The notes under the pieces: generated by a model
What the model was told of the DNA's origin: nothing
The model's input: the letters and a program-made list of their open reading frames with translations, nothing else
Databases searched by the model: none
In this document: positions 10,650 to 22,613 of the stretch, piece by piece
How positions within the stretch are numbered: the stretch's first letter is position 1
Layout: the number at the start of each line of letters is the position of its first letter
DNA from: Sequoia sempervirens
Taxonomy: Eukaryota; Streptophyta; Pinopsida; Cupressales; Cupressaceae
Direction of reading: 5' to 3'
Length of the DNA stretch: 64,000 nt
Assembly (NCBI GenBank): GCA_007258455.2
Contig: VDFB02358134.1
Span: forward strand, 211,780,026 to 211,844,025
Program-made: the position numbers and the translations under genes

Positions 10650-12544
10650 TTGGAGGAAAATTTCATAGAAGGAAAAAAATGCCAAGAAGCAAACGATCAG
10701 GAGAAAAGGAGATGGGGTGACGAACTTAAGGAATAGATTTTGATTAAAGTAGGTTCTGAATTAGCCAAGGAGAAAGAGGCTACCCATATTCCTCAATGGG
10801 TTTTCTTCGAATGGAAGATGGATTGATAAAGGCAATCCCTGGTATTAGCATCGAGAAGATGATTATGGAAGCAAATAAAATCATAACAGTTGGAGGAATG
10901 GATTTCATGGTGATCAGTAGAGAGGAAGTTTGCACAAAAAAAATCCAGGCAAATGGAAATCAAAAGGAAAATTTAAACAACGGCAATTTCAGGAGTGGGT
11001 GGTTCGGGAAAAATGAAAACCCTAGGAAACCTTTAGCAAGATATTGGAGTGCCACTAGGGATAGGAATTTTTTTTGAAATAGTGACCCCAATAAATAAGA
11101 ATCATGGCAAAGAAAGAACAACAACAATAACAATCAGAGCCCCTAGGAAAATCGCCTAAGAGAAGAACACATTCGTAGGGATAATTCGTAGTATTATGGA
11201 GCCCAATGGAATAACAAGGGACCACCAAGAGGTTCAAACCATGATAACCCCAAATGAAATTTGAAAAAGGGAGGCTTTCTTGGTGGAAAAAGAAAGAATG
11301 AAAGTGGGTCAGAAGAAAATGCTAAGACATGGGGCAATGAGCTTTTCTTAATCTCAACGGAAACCATTAAGTGAAGAGTGGAAAGACTACACAATCATGC
11401 CCTCTTTGTGAAATGGTGTGGCCTAGGTGATTCGAAAGAAGAAATCATGAACTGGTGGAAAAAAAAACTTGAAAGACTGGGTAAGAATCAAACCTCTTCC
11501 TAATGCCTTCTACTTAATAGAATGTATAGACTAGGATCTAAAATAGCAAATAGTGTTTAGCAAACCCCTCTTATTTAATGGTCATAACTTCCATTGGAAA
11601 AACTGAGAATCCAAATTTGACCCATGGCATTACAATATCAAACAAATCCCAAAATGGTTAAAACTAATTAAGCTCCCATCAAAATTTTCATAAATGGGAA
11701 AGAAGATGCAAAGGAAAAAATCTTGGTAGAAATTAAGGAAGGTGTAGGGATCTAAAAAAGCCTTGAAATTATTTTGGAGTTTGGGAGTTGGATTCAAAAG
11801 TAGCCAAGAGTGAAGTCAATAAGGTAGGGAAGTGCCTTTTCAGGGAAGATATTAGGAATGGAAGCTCTGGCATAGTGGAAATGGATAATCCCATGGGTAG
11901 CAAGAATTATGGTGGAAATGGAGGTAAGTTGGTACCAAGGGGTGAAGGCCTAGAACAATTGTCTAGAAAGAGCCCCAAAAAGAGAAAAATGAAAGACCTT
12001 GAATGGACAACAAATATAATCTCAAGCCAAGACATGTCAAATGTTGAAGAAGTAACCTTGCAGGCTCAAAATGATTTGAGCACTCTCCTGAAGCATACCA
12101 AAGAATTGGAAAAAATCATTTCAACACAAATAGGAGAATTCTTGAGCAAAAAAAAGATCCCAAAAATCATAAGCCAAGAGCCCAGGGAAGCTCAAGAAAG
12201 AGAAGTAGAGGAATCAAAGGAAAAGGAAGGAACATATGTTAAACAAGATAACACAACTCAAGATTATCATCAGGAGGAAAATGGGGAGGAAGAAAACTCT
12301 CAATCAAATTATGAATCGGGAGAAGATTGGGAATCAAATGAAGAGGATGTAGAGGAAGCCAAAGAAGGGGAGTTGTTGGAGGAAAGAACACTGGAACAAA
12401 CCCAATCCAAGCTAAAAAATCCAAACATAAAAGGGAAAGGGAAGAGAGGCCCTAAAACAAATAAAGCTAAACTAGAAATAGCAGCCAATGCGGCAAGCCA
12501 AACAAAACTATGGAAGGGAAGAAGGCTCTCCTTCCCCAACCACA
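10650..12544 (+). pseudogene. LINE ORF1 (nucleic-acid-binding, DUF4283-like) remnant
   Basis: Frames shift repeatedly. Around 11440-11690 the reading KDWVRIKPLPNAFYLIE followed by PLLFNGHNFHWKN and IPKWLKLIKLP resembles the DUF4283 domain at the start of plant LINE ORF1. The longest open piece, 11788-12570, is a Glu/Lys-rich polar tail (EENGEEENSQ, SGEDWESNEEDVEEAKEGE) ending in a basic segment that overlaps the ORF2 start. ORF1 proteins bind element RNA. Assignment rests on position before ORF2 and the DUF4283-like stretch. Confidence 0.6.
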
Positions 12545-13656
12545 ATGAGAATCATAACATGGAATGTTAGGGGCATAAATTCCCCTAACAGATGGTGCAT
12601 GGTCAAGTGCCAAATTGACCAATCCAAAGCATATATATTCATACTACAAGAAACAAAATAGGATATAGAAGAAATCAAAAATAGAATGGAATGGATGAAA
12701 CAATGGGAAGGTTGTTATGTAAGGGACGATGGGGCTTCAAGAGGGCTAGGAGTTATCTAGAACCCATTCACAGTATCGAGGGAACTACTGGAGGAAAATA
12801 GGAATTGGATAGAATTAAAATGTAGAGTGCTTAAAAGAAATGAGCAATTTACACTAACCAATACTTATAGCCCCACCCAAATAGGAGAGAAAAGAGCAGT
12901 TTGGAAACAAATCACTTAGGCCATATCAATCCTCAAAGGAGAAAAATGAATCATAGTAGGAGAATTCAATGCAACCCTAAACTATGAAGAAAAGAGAGGT
13001 GGGATAGGGAGAATTACAAGGGTTCAATAGGACTTTTAGGAGTTTGTAGATAACAATCATCTGATGGATATAACAACAAGAAATGGCACCTTTACCTAGA
13101 CAAATAGAAGGAAAGGATTTAGAAACATAGCTAAGAGGCTCGATAGATTTCTCATATTTGGAGAATGGGGAAGAAGTAACCAAACATATGATGCCACTAT
13201 CTTACCCTACATGGGCTCATATCATTTCCTAGTGCAATTGCAAATATAACCAGATGCAGCCCCTGTAGGCTGCCCATTCAAGTTTGAGAAAATGTGGATC
13301 AGAGATGAAAAGCTTTTAGAATTGATTAAGAAATGGTGGAAGGATCCCCAGTTAGGGAATCATTATGGTTTATATATTCTAAATAGAAAATTGAACTATG
13401 TGAAAAATAAACTCAAGGAATGGAATAGAGAACATTTCAAGAATATCTTTCAAGAGAAAGATTGAGTGGAAAAGGAATTATGCAATCTCAATGAACATAT
13501 AATAGATAAATGAATGGATGGGGTGGACTTCGAGATTGAAAAATACCTTAAAGAATAATTGCTAGAGATCTTGAAAAGAGAAGAATGCTTTTGGAGGAAA
13601 AAATCTAGGATACATGGCTCAAGGAAGGAGACCACAACACAAAGTACTTTCATAGA
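12545..13656 (+). pseudogene. LINE ORF2, endonuclease domain (inactivated)
   Basis: From the ATG at 12545 the frame reads MRIITWNVRGINSP, the classic start of an AP-type LINE endonuclease, then FILQETK with the metal-binding Glu, TNTYSPT, and IIVGEFNATLN (usually GDFN; the Asp reads Glu here). Stops recur in this frame, for example after QETK and after LGVI. The enzyme nicks target DNA to prime reverse transcription. Confidence 0.85.
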
Positions 13657-14740
13657 ATGACAATAACAGACAAGAGTAGGAATAGAATAACATCCATAAC
13701 AAGAGAAGATGGATTGATAACCCAGTCATTGGAGGAAATTAATGAGGAGGCAGTAAAAAAATTCCAAGCAATGATCCTAAATATACCATTGGGGAATAAT
13801 GAGGAAGTCAGGAATAAATTGTTTTCCTCAATTCCAAAGATCATAGGGGAAGAACAAAATAAAATGTTGTTCAAGAAAATAAGTAGAGAAGAGGTGAAAA
13901 AGGTGACTTTTCAGCTAAATCCAAACAAATCACCAAGTTTGGATGGCTTTCCTACTTGTTTCTTTCAAAAATTCTAGGAAATAGTAGGAGAAGATTTATA
14001 CCTCATAGTAGAAGAATCAAGAAAAAAGATGACCATGTTGGGAGCAAAAAACCGTACATTCTTGGCATTGATCCTAAAGAAAAAGGACCCTGTGAGGATG
14101 GGGGACTACAGGCCAAAATTTTGTTCTGTGCAATGCAGTGTATAAAGTGATAACAAAAATAATATGAAATAGACTAAAGGGAGTGCTAGGGAACATCATC
14201 TTGGAGGAAAATAGTGGTTTTTCCATGGGTAGATCAATTGTGGAAAGCATAATATCAACTCATGAAAACCTACACTCGGTAATAAAGGTAAGAGATCCAT
14301 GTATGGTTATTAAGTTGGATATACCCAAATCATATGATATGGTGGATAGAGAATTCCTACTAGAGGTACTCATGAAGTTTTTCTTCCAAGAGGATTAGGT
14401 AAAATAGATTAAAAGTTGTATCTCCATGTCAAAATTCTTTGTACTGGTAAATGGGGCAACTTAGGGTTTTTTCACGTCTTTGAGAGGGATAAGGTAAGGA
14501 GATCCCCTCACCAACTTCTTATTCATCATCATGGCAGAAGTAATGGGAAGGGGAATAACAACACTAAGACAGGAAGGAAAATGGAAAGTAGTGAAAGTTG
14601 CCAATGGTGTTGAGAACTCAACACATCAACAATTTTTTGATGATAAAATTCTATTTGGAATGGCAAGTAGAAGAGAAGCAAGAACCATAAAAAAAAAATT
14701 GGATGAATATTGTAGACGTGCAAAATGTACAAGTTGACAT
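13657..14740 (+). pseudogene. LINE ORF2, reverse transcriptase domain (inactivated, truncated)
   Basis: The segment 13657-13977 holds the pre-RT and RT1 region (QLNPNKSPSLDGFPTCFFQ, usually NKSPGPDG). The segment 14183-14398 has GFSMGRSIVESI and MVIKLDIPKSYDMVDREFL, with the first catalytic Asp. The segment 14531-14737 carries the second catalytic region as FFDDKILFGMASRREA, where most LINEs have FADDT. Three frames are needed, so indels are present. The protein breaks off just after the RT palm. Confidence 0.85.
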
Positions 14741-14754
14741 TGCGCATCTAACTT

Positions 14755-15953
14755 TGATCTACTAACATCGTTTCTTCCTAAATCATCCCTCGGTCTAACT
14801 GTTTAATCAAATTCCCCTATCTGATTAAATTCATCAATATTTGTCTCTTAATTAAATAAATTATTTTGTCTAATTAAGTCACTTTCCTTGTTAATTAAAT
14901 CAATTCATCTGATCTAATTATCCCTATTTAATTAAATAATCATTTATTTGATTAAATCTCTAAAATCTATCTGTTAAATTAAATAAATTAAAACCTTATT
15001 TGATTTAATCTACATCATCCCTTTTAATTAAATAAATCAAAATATTTATTTAATTAGCTCTTATCATATTCCTCTCTTTTTAATTAATTAAAAATCTAAA
15101 TCAAATTGTCAAATCATTATCCTTAAATTAATCAAATCGATTAATTTAATCCTAATCACTCAAATCCTTTAGATTTTTTGGCTTGCACAATTAAATCATT
15201 TATTTGATTTAATAATTCCTATTTTCATTCAAAAGGCATCTTGGGATATTCCTCAAATTTGAAATCTCACCCCAAAAGGACTTGTCCATCCAACAAAGCA
15301 TTTAAAGCTCTTACATTGTCTCTTACATGTCTCCCCACTTGGCATTTAACTCATTTTTCATCCCCCTAAACATGTCATCTCATCAAATTCAAATTTCAAA
15401 CTTGCACATGGATCAAAACTTGCTCAACCTTCATCCTCTCACATGTTGACAATTAGCATCATATCATTGGTTGAATCTTTGTCCCACATTGATCAAATTT
15501 GGACATCTCTTCAACTTATCAATCTATAAATAAAGAGCTTATATCCTTATTTCATCATCCACATTTCAAGCAAAGTTACCATGCTAAAATACTTAGCAAT
15601 TCTCATCCATCTCATTGAATCATAGCTAGGTTTTTTGCAGATTTTAAGCTTGGAGCATACATTCAAAGTCTTCATCAAGTGGATCAATCATCTTCAATCA
15701 ACATTTGCATTCAAAGAGTTGGGAAAGGGCAAATCTCCACACACCTATTTGCACCAACTCCCTCAAGAGATCAAGAGTTTGCTTGCATTAGATAGGATTT
15801 AATTGTTTCATTTGTGTTCTTCATTTTCATTTCTTATCTTTTGCAAATTTCAAATGGATTTCTTGAGGAATCATTGGTTTCTAATCTTGTGTTTAATCTA
15901 ATTGTTTGCATGTTTATTGTGTTTGTGCAAGGTATAGATTCAAATGGTTCACA
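14755..15953 (+). repeat. 5' LTR of G1 (about 1.2 kb)
   Basis: Aligns by eye to 31750-32956 in G2, with matching blocks of TTAATTAAAT-rich sequence, a shared TATA region and the same end GGTTCACA followed by the primer site. The left end is the first shared TGATC; clear homology starts by 14800, so the boundary may be off by up to about 45 bp. Confidence 0.7.
15525..15532 (+). promoter_or_regulatory. TATA box of the G1 LTR
   Basis: TATAAATA at the same LTR position as 32531-32538 in G2, about 430 bp before the LTR end. Conservation between the two copies supports a core promoter. Confidence 0.7.
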
Positions 15954-15956
15954 TAT

Positions 15957-15973
15957 TGGAACTAGAAGGAGGG
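15957..15973 (+). promoter_or_regulatory. Primer-binding site of G1
   Basis: TGGAACTAGAAGGAGGG lies three bases after the LTR end. G2 has TGGCACTAGAAGGAGGG and G3 has TGGCGCTAGAAGGAGGG at the same place, so all three use the same tRNA type. I did not assign the tRNA. Confidence 0.8.
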
Positions 15974-18647
15974 CATACACTTCAAATCCAACACGTTTTT
16001 TTATAAAATTTCGCTATTTTTTTACAGCACTATTCATTAACCCGCATATGATCACTAGTTTAGTGTTTTTAGATTCAATTTTAAAATGACCATATCTTGG
16101 TCATACGTAGGTCTTTTTTTATGCTTTTTTTTTTTAAATAGGGTAGAATTTCACAAGCTATCCAATGGTGTAGGTGTTTCTTAACTATAAATTACTTAAA
16201 ATTTTCAAATTTACATTTAAAGTAATTACATGATAACTTGGCTACGTTTTAGGGTGTTTTGGTAAATGGTTTGTCTAACCCCTATATCATTTTGTTTCTT
16301 TTGATCTCATCTAACATTTTGATCACTTTTGTAGGTTGGAAATTGAAATCAAAAGAAAGAGGAGCATGGAGATGATATTTTATCTAATCAAAGTGTTTTT
16401 TAACACTTAAGTGTTTGGTTAACACTTCTTCAAAGAATTTGTCATCCTTCTCCTTCTTAGGACACTAGTTTTCAATTGGGATTAAAAAGAACCTTTTTCA
16501 TTTCTTGCAAAGGTTAAAATGAACTTTAGGATCACAACTTACTAGATTTGGTTTATTGGATTAAAAATTGAACAAGGCAATTTCTCACACTTCATTTGGT
16601 GCTTTAAAATGAAATCATCATTGCTTTGAGGGTTTAAAAAGAACAAGTGTAGTTTTGTTTGTTTGTGAAGGCTTACTTAGACTAAAGCCATTGGAAAAGG
16701 ACGTATGCGCTTCTCTCATGCTTTATAGCGATCTTGAGAATCAAAAGGTCTTTTCCATGACTTTGGGTTGAGATAAAGCAATCACCTCCACACTTCGATT
16801 TGGGCTTAAAATTGAACAAACTATTGTGCGAGTGTGAGTGGGGGCTTTGTTGCGTATATTCTCTCTCCTTGTTGCCTACAAGGATTGATCGAGTTACAAA
16901 TATTGTTCTTCATTCACTTTTGTTTATCCTAGAGGGCCTCGCTTTGGGGAAAAAGTACTCACCATGGGAACGACTCAACCGGTAACACTCTAAAGCCAAG
17001 AGTATTTCCAGCCGAGATATAAATGAGGGTTTTGGTTAAACGCCATAATCACATGGTTGGCTCTGACAAGATGGATCCGAAAGGGGACTCTTGCCGCATG
17101 GGTCAATCTCCACGAACGGAAAGTCCTTACTAGAACCCATGTGCTAGAATTTTCCAAAATCCTTTAATATCTATTTGTTGGTAAGAACGGTCATTCAAGC
17201 CACCCCACACTCTCACGGGTCTCTAGTAGAGATGGAAAGCATGCCATGGGAGTTTCATGGGTGTTGATGCTTGGCTGCCCCGATTGACGCGCACGAGCCG
17301 TGGAGGGAGCTAGTGGGGCTGGGCATCTAAATCAACCGGGCTAGAGATAAGCGAAATGACTGTCCAAGTGGGAATCCAACAAATATTGTCTTACACATCC
17401 ATAGGATTGTACATGCTTTTGGGTTACAAAAACACATGCTTGTTCGTAAACATTGGAAAACAAACACTTAAACATGATCATGCAAATTTCAAACCCCTTT
17501 TGATAGAGCAAATACCTTTTGACAAATTTAAGTGTTGTTGCCTTCCCTTGGGATTATGTCCTTAGAGGTTTCTCATCACTTGAATTTATATCGTCATTTG
17601 CTCTAACTAGGGTTAACCTAGGAAATCCCTTTGCCTCAATTTCTTGGAACTCCCACACAACACTTTGTGGGAAGAAAAGGAATTTTGACATAGGACATCT
17701 TTAGTTTGAAACATAATCAAGAAAGTGTATTTGGTAAAAAGAAGTCATTAAAAGCAAAGATAAGCAATTGAGCCCCACACATGTCTTTTCAATGATTTCT
17801 CACAAGATCAAGATACAAAAACCCAAGAAAATGAAACTTAGCCCAAAGCAACATCAACAAAAACTCAAAAGGTTATATGATTTTAGAGAAAAGTTGTTGG
17901 CTAATTTCTATCGACATGCTTCAAGAGACAACCCCACTTTATATTCATTTTACTACACACAAAATCCAAGATTGTTTCAAGGGATTGGATACCTTGCTTA
18001 GGGCATAACATGTTCTTCAATACCTTGGTCTTGTTAAACAAAAGTCTAAACTAGGGTCATTCTAAGATCAAAACAAACATTCATCCATCAAAAACATCAT
18101 CAACCATAAACATCTCACCAACATTTTGAGAAAATCTTGAAACAACTATGCTAGGCTCCTTTGGTAGACATCAAAACCTTTCAAACATGAGACTTTGAAT
18201 TCTTCAAACATCAAACATCAAACTTGTTCAACTCAATTGTGTGTGAATGAATCCTTTTGCACATGCTTAGTTGAATTATCACTTTGTTCAAATTAATGGT
18301 GGATAGATGCATCCTTCTCCCATCACTAATTTGGATTATCTTTTGGTTAGCTTGTGAGTAGACACATCCTATTCTCACTCCTAAATCAAATTATCCTTTA
18401 TGAGCATTAGTTATCTTTTTAGATCATCATCCAAACATCTTGGGGATATCTCTTGCTCAAACATCAACATTCAAAAGACAGAATTCAAAGTCTAAACATC
18501 AAACAAACATCAATCAAAGCAAACCCAAAGTACCTAGCATCACATCAAGATTTTCAATACAAATTCAAAACTTCCATTCTCATCCATATATCATACACCT
18601 TTCATCTTCACATCTTTGATCTTTTACACATCCTAGTTTGCTCTTTT
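15974..18647 (+). other. Long untranslated leader of G1
   Basis: About 2.7 kb lie between primer site and gag start without a convincing ORF. Several blocks are well conserved with the G2 leader, especially 16690-17400 (matching about 33820-34533), including AGGACGTATGCGCTTCTCTC and GGGAACGACTCAACCG. Such a leader may carry packaging or translation signals; that is inference. Confidence 0.7.
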
Positions 18648-20066
18648 ATGGTTCAAACAAGATCACAACACAAGAGGAACATGGAGTTAAATCAAGAAAC
18701 ATCAACCACAAGTGATCTAAGCCAAAACATTCCAGAAATCCAAAACACACCACTTCCGGACCTCACTATCACTACACACGATCCACAAAAAGAGGTCTTG
18801 GTGGAAGACATCACACCAACAGAACTAAGTGAGGAAGAAGTTCTTGAGATGCTCAAACAACCAAAACTACAAAAGTTTCTTCGCGCAATGGCTAAAATAA
18901 ATCCATCAATTCTCAACACTATTGAGGATGAGCTTCTTGTACCAAATGACCAAAACACCCTTCCACAATCAACCACTTCCATTACCACCATAGAACCTAC
19001 TATCAATGAGGATGATACCCTCTTCAACACGCATCAAAATCCACTTTACAACCCACTTGGATTTATCGATACATCTGAGGTTCCTTACCATACCACCTCA
19101 TCATTTTCTCTTGACACGCAAGTGTCTAGACCTTTGGTACAAGCAAGCTCATCCGAAATAGAGAGACCCTACGGATTTGTCTCTTCATTTGCACAAGAAA
19201 ATTTTCCACCATTCAAACCATTCACACCTCCCACCACGTCAACACCATATTTTGGTTTAGGGATCTCCCCTTTACCTAAATTTCCACCTTTCCCTAACAT
19301 AAATCGCCCCATCCAAATCAATTCATCCAACCAAGGGGGTACATCACATCTTTCAAACACACCATCCACATCAAACCAACGCATGATAGCTAATCAAAAT
19401 ACGGTCTCTCAAAGACCCACTATTTCGCTCATCTCTACCATTCATACCACTTTACCTAGTCCCACTATTCCTATCACTTCACCCATCCCAAATGCACCTA
19501 TCACCACATTCACTCCAACCACTACATCCACTATACCTCAAACTTCCACTACCCCCATCACACCCCTTACATCATAACCTCCCACCACCACCATCGCTCT
19601 AAGTGCATCTCAAACTTCCAACACAATTCTGATCCCACCACCACCACCATTGCGACCAAGCCAAGTAAGCCATTACAATGCTGCATTCAAAGCATACCAA
19701 TAATTGCTCCAACAATATCAAACAATTCAACAAGCACCTATAGCCACGCACGCTTCTCAAGCTTCACAGCAAAATCAAGCTCAAACATCGCTGCAACAAC
19801 AAGCACAACAAGCAGCACAAGCCCAAGCTTTGTTGCAACAACAACAACGAGCTACACAAGCTGCACAAGCCGCACAAGCTGCACAAGCCGCACAAGCTGC
19901 ACAAGCCGCACAAGCTGCTCAAGCTGCAAAAGATGCCCAAGATGCCCAAGCACGAAAAGCACAAGTGCGCACTTCACACAACAACAAGCAGCCCAACAAC
20001 CGCATAATCGCCAGCATTGTGAGCAATACCAAAGCGCCGTTATCGCCAGCCCTGACGACAGATTAA
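18648..20066 (+). pseudogene. G1 gag, N-terminal region
   Basis: The start MVQTRSQ at 18648 is typical of plant Gypsy polyproteins and is shared with G2 (43086). The same frame is open further upstream, but homology with G2 supports 18648. The protein is rich in Pro, Thr, Ser and Gln, followed by an Ala-Gln repeat. In-frame TAA stops at 19575 and 19701 stand in Gln/Ser-rich sequence, and the frame closes at 20064-20066. The retroviral gag fold itself is encoded further on in another frame, so an indel lies between 20066 and 20287. Confidence 0.75.
19770..19965 (+). repeat. Ala-Gln coding microsatellite in G1 gag
   Basis: Alternating GCA/GCC/GCT CAA codons encode repeated Ala-Ala-Gln, with an 18-bp higher-order unit most regular at 19855-19930. 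G2 keeps a decayed version at about 44270-44560. Confidence 0.85.
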
Positions 20067-20286
20067 CAATTATACATATAATAAATGTTCAAAACATATT
20101 CCAATCTAATTCAAACAACACCCACCTAATTTCCCCCTGCATCCTTCTCTTCATTCCACCCCCTCATCCACCTGATGTCACCGCACAAATAAAATTTCTG
20201 TCACAACAAGTGCTTGACCTTCAATCAGGAAGGACACCAAACCACAAAAAAACCTATGCCCTTATCCATTTGATAGGAGCGTAGAA

Positions 20287-21135
20287 ATGAAACCGTTCCC
20301 AAAAGGGTTTGAGATCCCTAAATTTGACAAATATCGCGGAACGGGTAACCCTAAAGATCACATCAGGGAATTCCAAGTACATTGCATGGAGGTGGCTTAC
20401 GATGAAACGTACTTGATGAGATTATTCCCAAGAAGCTTGGCTGGAAACGCTATTGATTGGTTTTCTCGACTTTCTAGAATCAAAAAATTCCAGGAAATCA
20501 TAGATGCCTTCATACATAATTATTCCTTCAACACTCCCATGGAGGTTAGCTTACAGGAATTATCATCTCTCAAACAAGGGAAAAATGAATCATTCGGTGC
20601 TTTCTTACAACAATGGCGATCCAAAGCTAATCAAAGCAAGTGGTCTATGCCTGAAGAGCAACAAGTGGGAACTATCATTGCGAATCTTGATGGACCCTTG
20701 GCCTTCCACCTCAAAGTGCAAAACATCACCGCTTACGACCAATTGATCCCTAGCGCGCTCAATATCGAACGAGCCCTTGCCACACAGGGAGAAACTTCAT
20801 CATATCAAGAAGGCTGCTCATCATCTAGTTATCATGACAAACCACGAACATGGGCAAAGAATCGTAATGTAACCAATGATGGTGTCGTTGATGCCAAAGT
20901 TGTCATTAGTGCCCCACGAAAGAACAATCCACCATCCCAACAACAACAACACCAAAATACCAATCAAAGCAATCGACAAGTCAATACTGTGGTCCAACAA
21001 CCCCATAACCAAAACACAAACAACATTGATAATCAAGGAGGACCACAGCGAAACAAGTTCTTCCCCAAACGAAAATACACACTCCTTGGGGAACCTGCTG
21101 AAGCAATCATGAAAAGATTGGTAGATGAAAATTGA
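20287..21135 (+). pseudogene. G1 gag core (retrotrans_gag)
   Basis: The 282 codons start KPFPKGFEIPKFDKYRGTGN and contain DHIREFQVHCMEVAYDE, LMRLFPRSLAGNAIDWFS and the major homology-like segment SLQELSSLKQGKNESFGAFL, all typical of the gag capsid domain in plant Gypsy elements. The C-terminal third is Gln/Asn-rich and would be the linker to the zinc finger. The frame closes at 21135, overlapping the next ORF by 4 bases in another frame; homology suggests a small indel rather than a designed overlap. Confidence 0.85.
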
Positions 21136-22613
21136 TAACGGTCCCTACACATAATAATTATCAAGAACCATCGGTCAAGCCACCATGGTATAATGAGAAT
21201 TATCTTTGTGACTTCCACAAACTCAAGGGACACACGACAAACAACTGCATGAGGCTCAAAAATCTAATTCAAGACCCCATAGATGACAAAATCATAGATG
21301 TGGAAGCACCATCAGGAAACAAAGATCTCAAGATTTACACGAATCCGATGCCGAATCATGGTAACAAAGGAAACAAAGATCAAGACAAAGGAAAAGGGGC
21401 TTATAAAAATGTCAACCACACATACGAGGGTGTTGTCGCTTGTTTAGATGAGTTTTGTGGAGTCATCACCATCAAAGGGGCCCAAGCCGATTGGGGAGTC
21501 ACCACAAGAGGTGGAAAGGTTACCATTGCAGCACCATCCCAACCAAGCAGAAATTCCACATCCAATCCAAGGTCTAACCCTAGTGGCTATAATGTCTTGG
21601 ATCAATTGAAAAGAACCCCTGCACATATCTCCATCATGGAGTTACTCAAAATCTCATCTGCACACAAAAAGATTCTAGAAGAAGCTTTGGCGTCATCTAC
21701 TGTCCCCGCAGACCTAGATGCAGAACAATTCCAAGCTATGGTCGCAAATATCACCACACCTAACATTCTTACATTTTCTGAACAAGACTTCCCCACACAA
21801 CCATCTCACAACCGTGCGCTTCATCTGGAGGTGTACGTAAATAAAAAGAAAGTCAAGAGAGTCTTGGTGGATGGAGGTGCAAGCTTAAATATTTGCTCCT
21901 TAAAGCTTCTAAAGAATTTGAATATTTCAGAGGATTCAATTGACAAAGGAAAAGGCATCACAATAAGAGCATACGATGACCAGGAAAGGGTATACCAAGG
22001 CACCATTCAGCTTCCTGTCCAGGTTGGACCCGCCATCATGCAAACCAACTGTCAGGTCTTGGACCTCGATTTACCATACAATATTCTCCTAGGGCGACCA
22101 TGGATACATGCAATGCAAGTTGTAGCTTCAACCTTTCATCAATGTGTGAAATTCACACATGAAGTTCAAGAGGTTACTATCCATGGAGATCCTGAGCCAT
22201 TTGCCTACTGCAAAAATCTAGAGGCAAAATACTACAAGATCCCGCAAGTACCCAAGAACGATGAAGGCCCATCAACACCTTACGTGGATCCCGCCACTCT
22301 CACTTCTGTGACAGAGACACCCTCCACCCCCGCCATCCCCACCTTTTCTGATATCAAAGTCATAATACAAGATGATGGTTGTGGAAACTATTCAATGCCT
22401 AAGAATGCTTTTGTAGTAGGAGAGCTACCACAATCTCCTAGATCAAGAGGACGACCACAATCACAAGAAGCTTCAACATCTCAAGGCTCCTATGAACGAA
22501 ACCCTACCTTCACAAGTGCAGGAGATCTTGGTCAGGAAACATTAGAGGGGGACCTATCTCATCTCCTCTATCGAGATGATATACCGGCAGTTGAATTGCC
22601 TATGGATGAATGA
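21132..22613 (+). pseudogene. G1 zinc finger and aspartic protease
   Basis: Residues 28-41 read CDFHKLKGHTTNNC, the zinc finger of Tat-type gag. The protease site VLVDGGASLNICSLKLL lies near residues 245-260, with the flap-side motif YNILLGRPWIHAM near 320. The linker has a basic Gly/Lys stretch (GNKGNKDQDKGKGAYKN). The ORF ends at a TGA (22611-22613), and the next ORF continues in the same frame, so this is one interrupted polyprotein. Protease would cut gag-pol into mature parts. Confidence 0.85.

Larger units (their letters stand above)
10640..14754 (+). mobile_element. L1-type LINE (non-LTR retrotransposon), 3'-truncated and degenerate
   Basis: ORF1-like sequence is followed by ORF2 with an endonuclease and a reverse transcriptase, the layout of plant L1 elements. 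ORF2 stops being recognisable at about 14740, inside RT, where the LTR of the next element begins. RNase H/zinc-finger end, poly-A tail and target duplications are absent. Many stops and frame changes show age. The 5' boundary is approximate. Confidence 0.8.

Noticed and set aside
16690..17400. Conserved leader block as a structured RNA gene
   Set aside because: It is conserved only between two related elements and I could not identify a known RNA family, so it is listed as leader.
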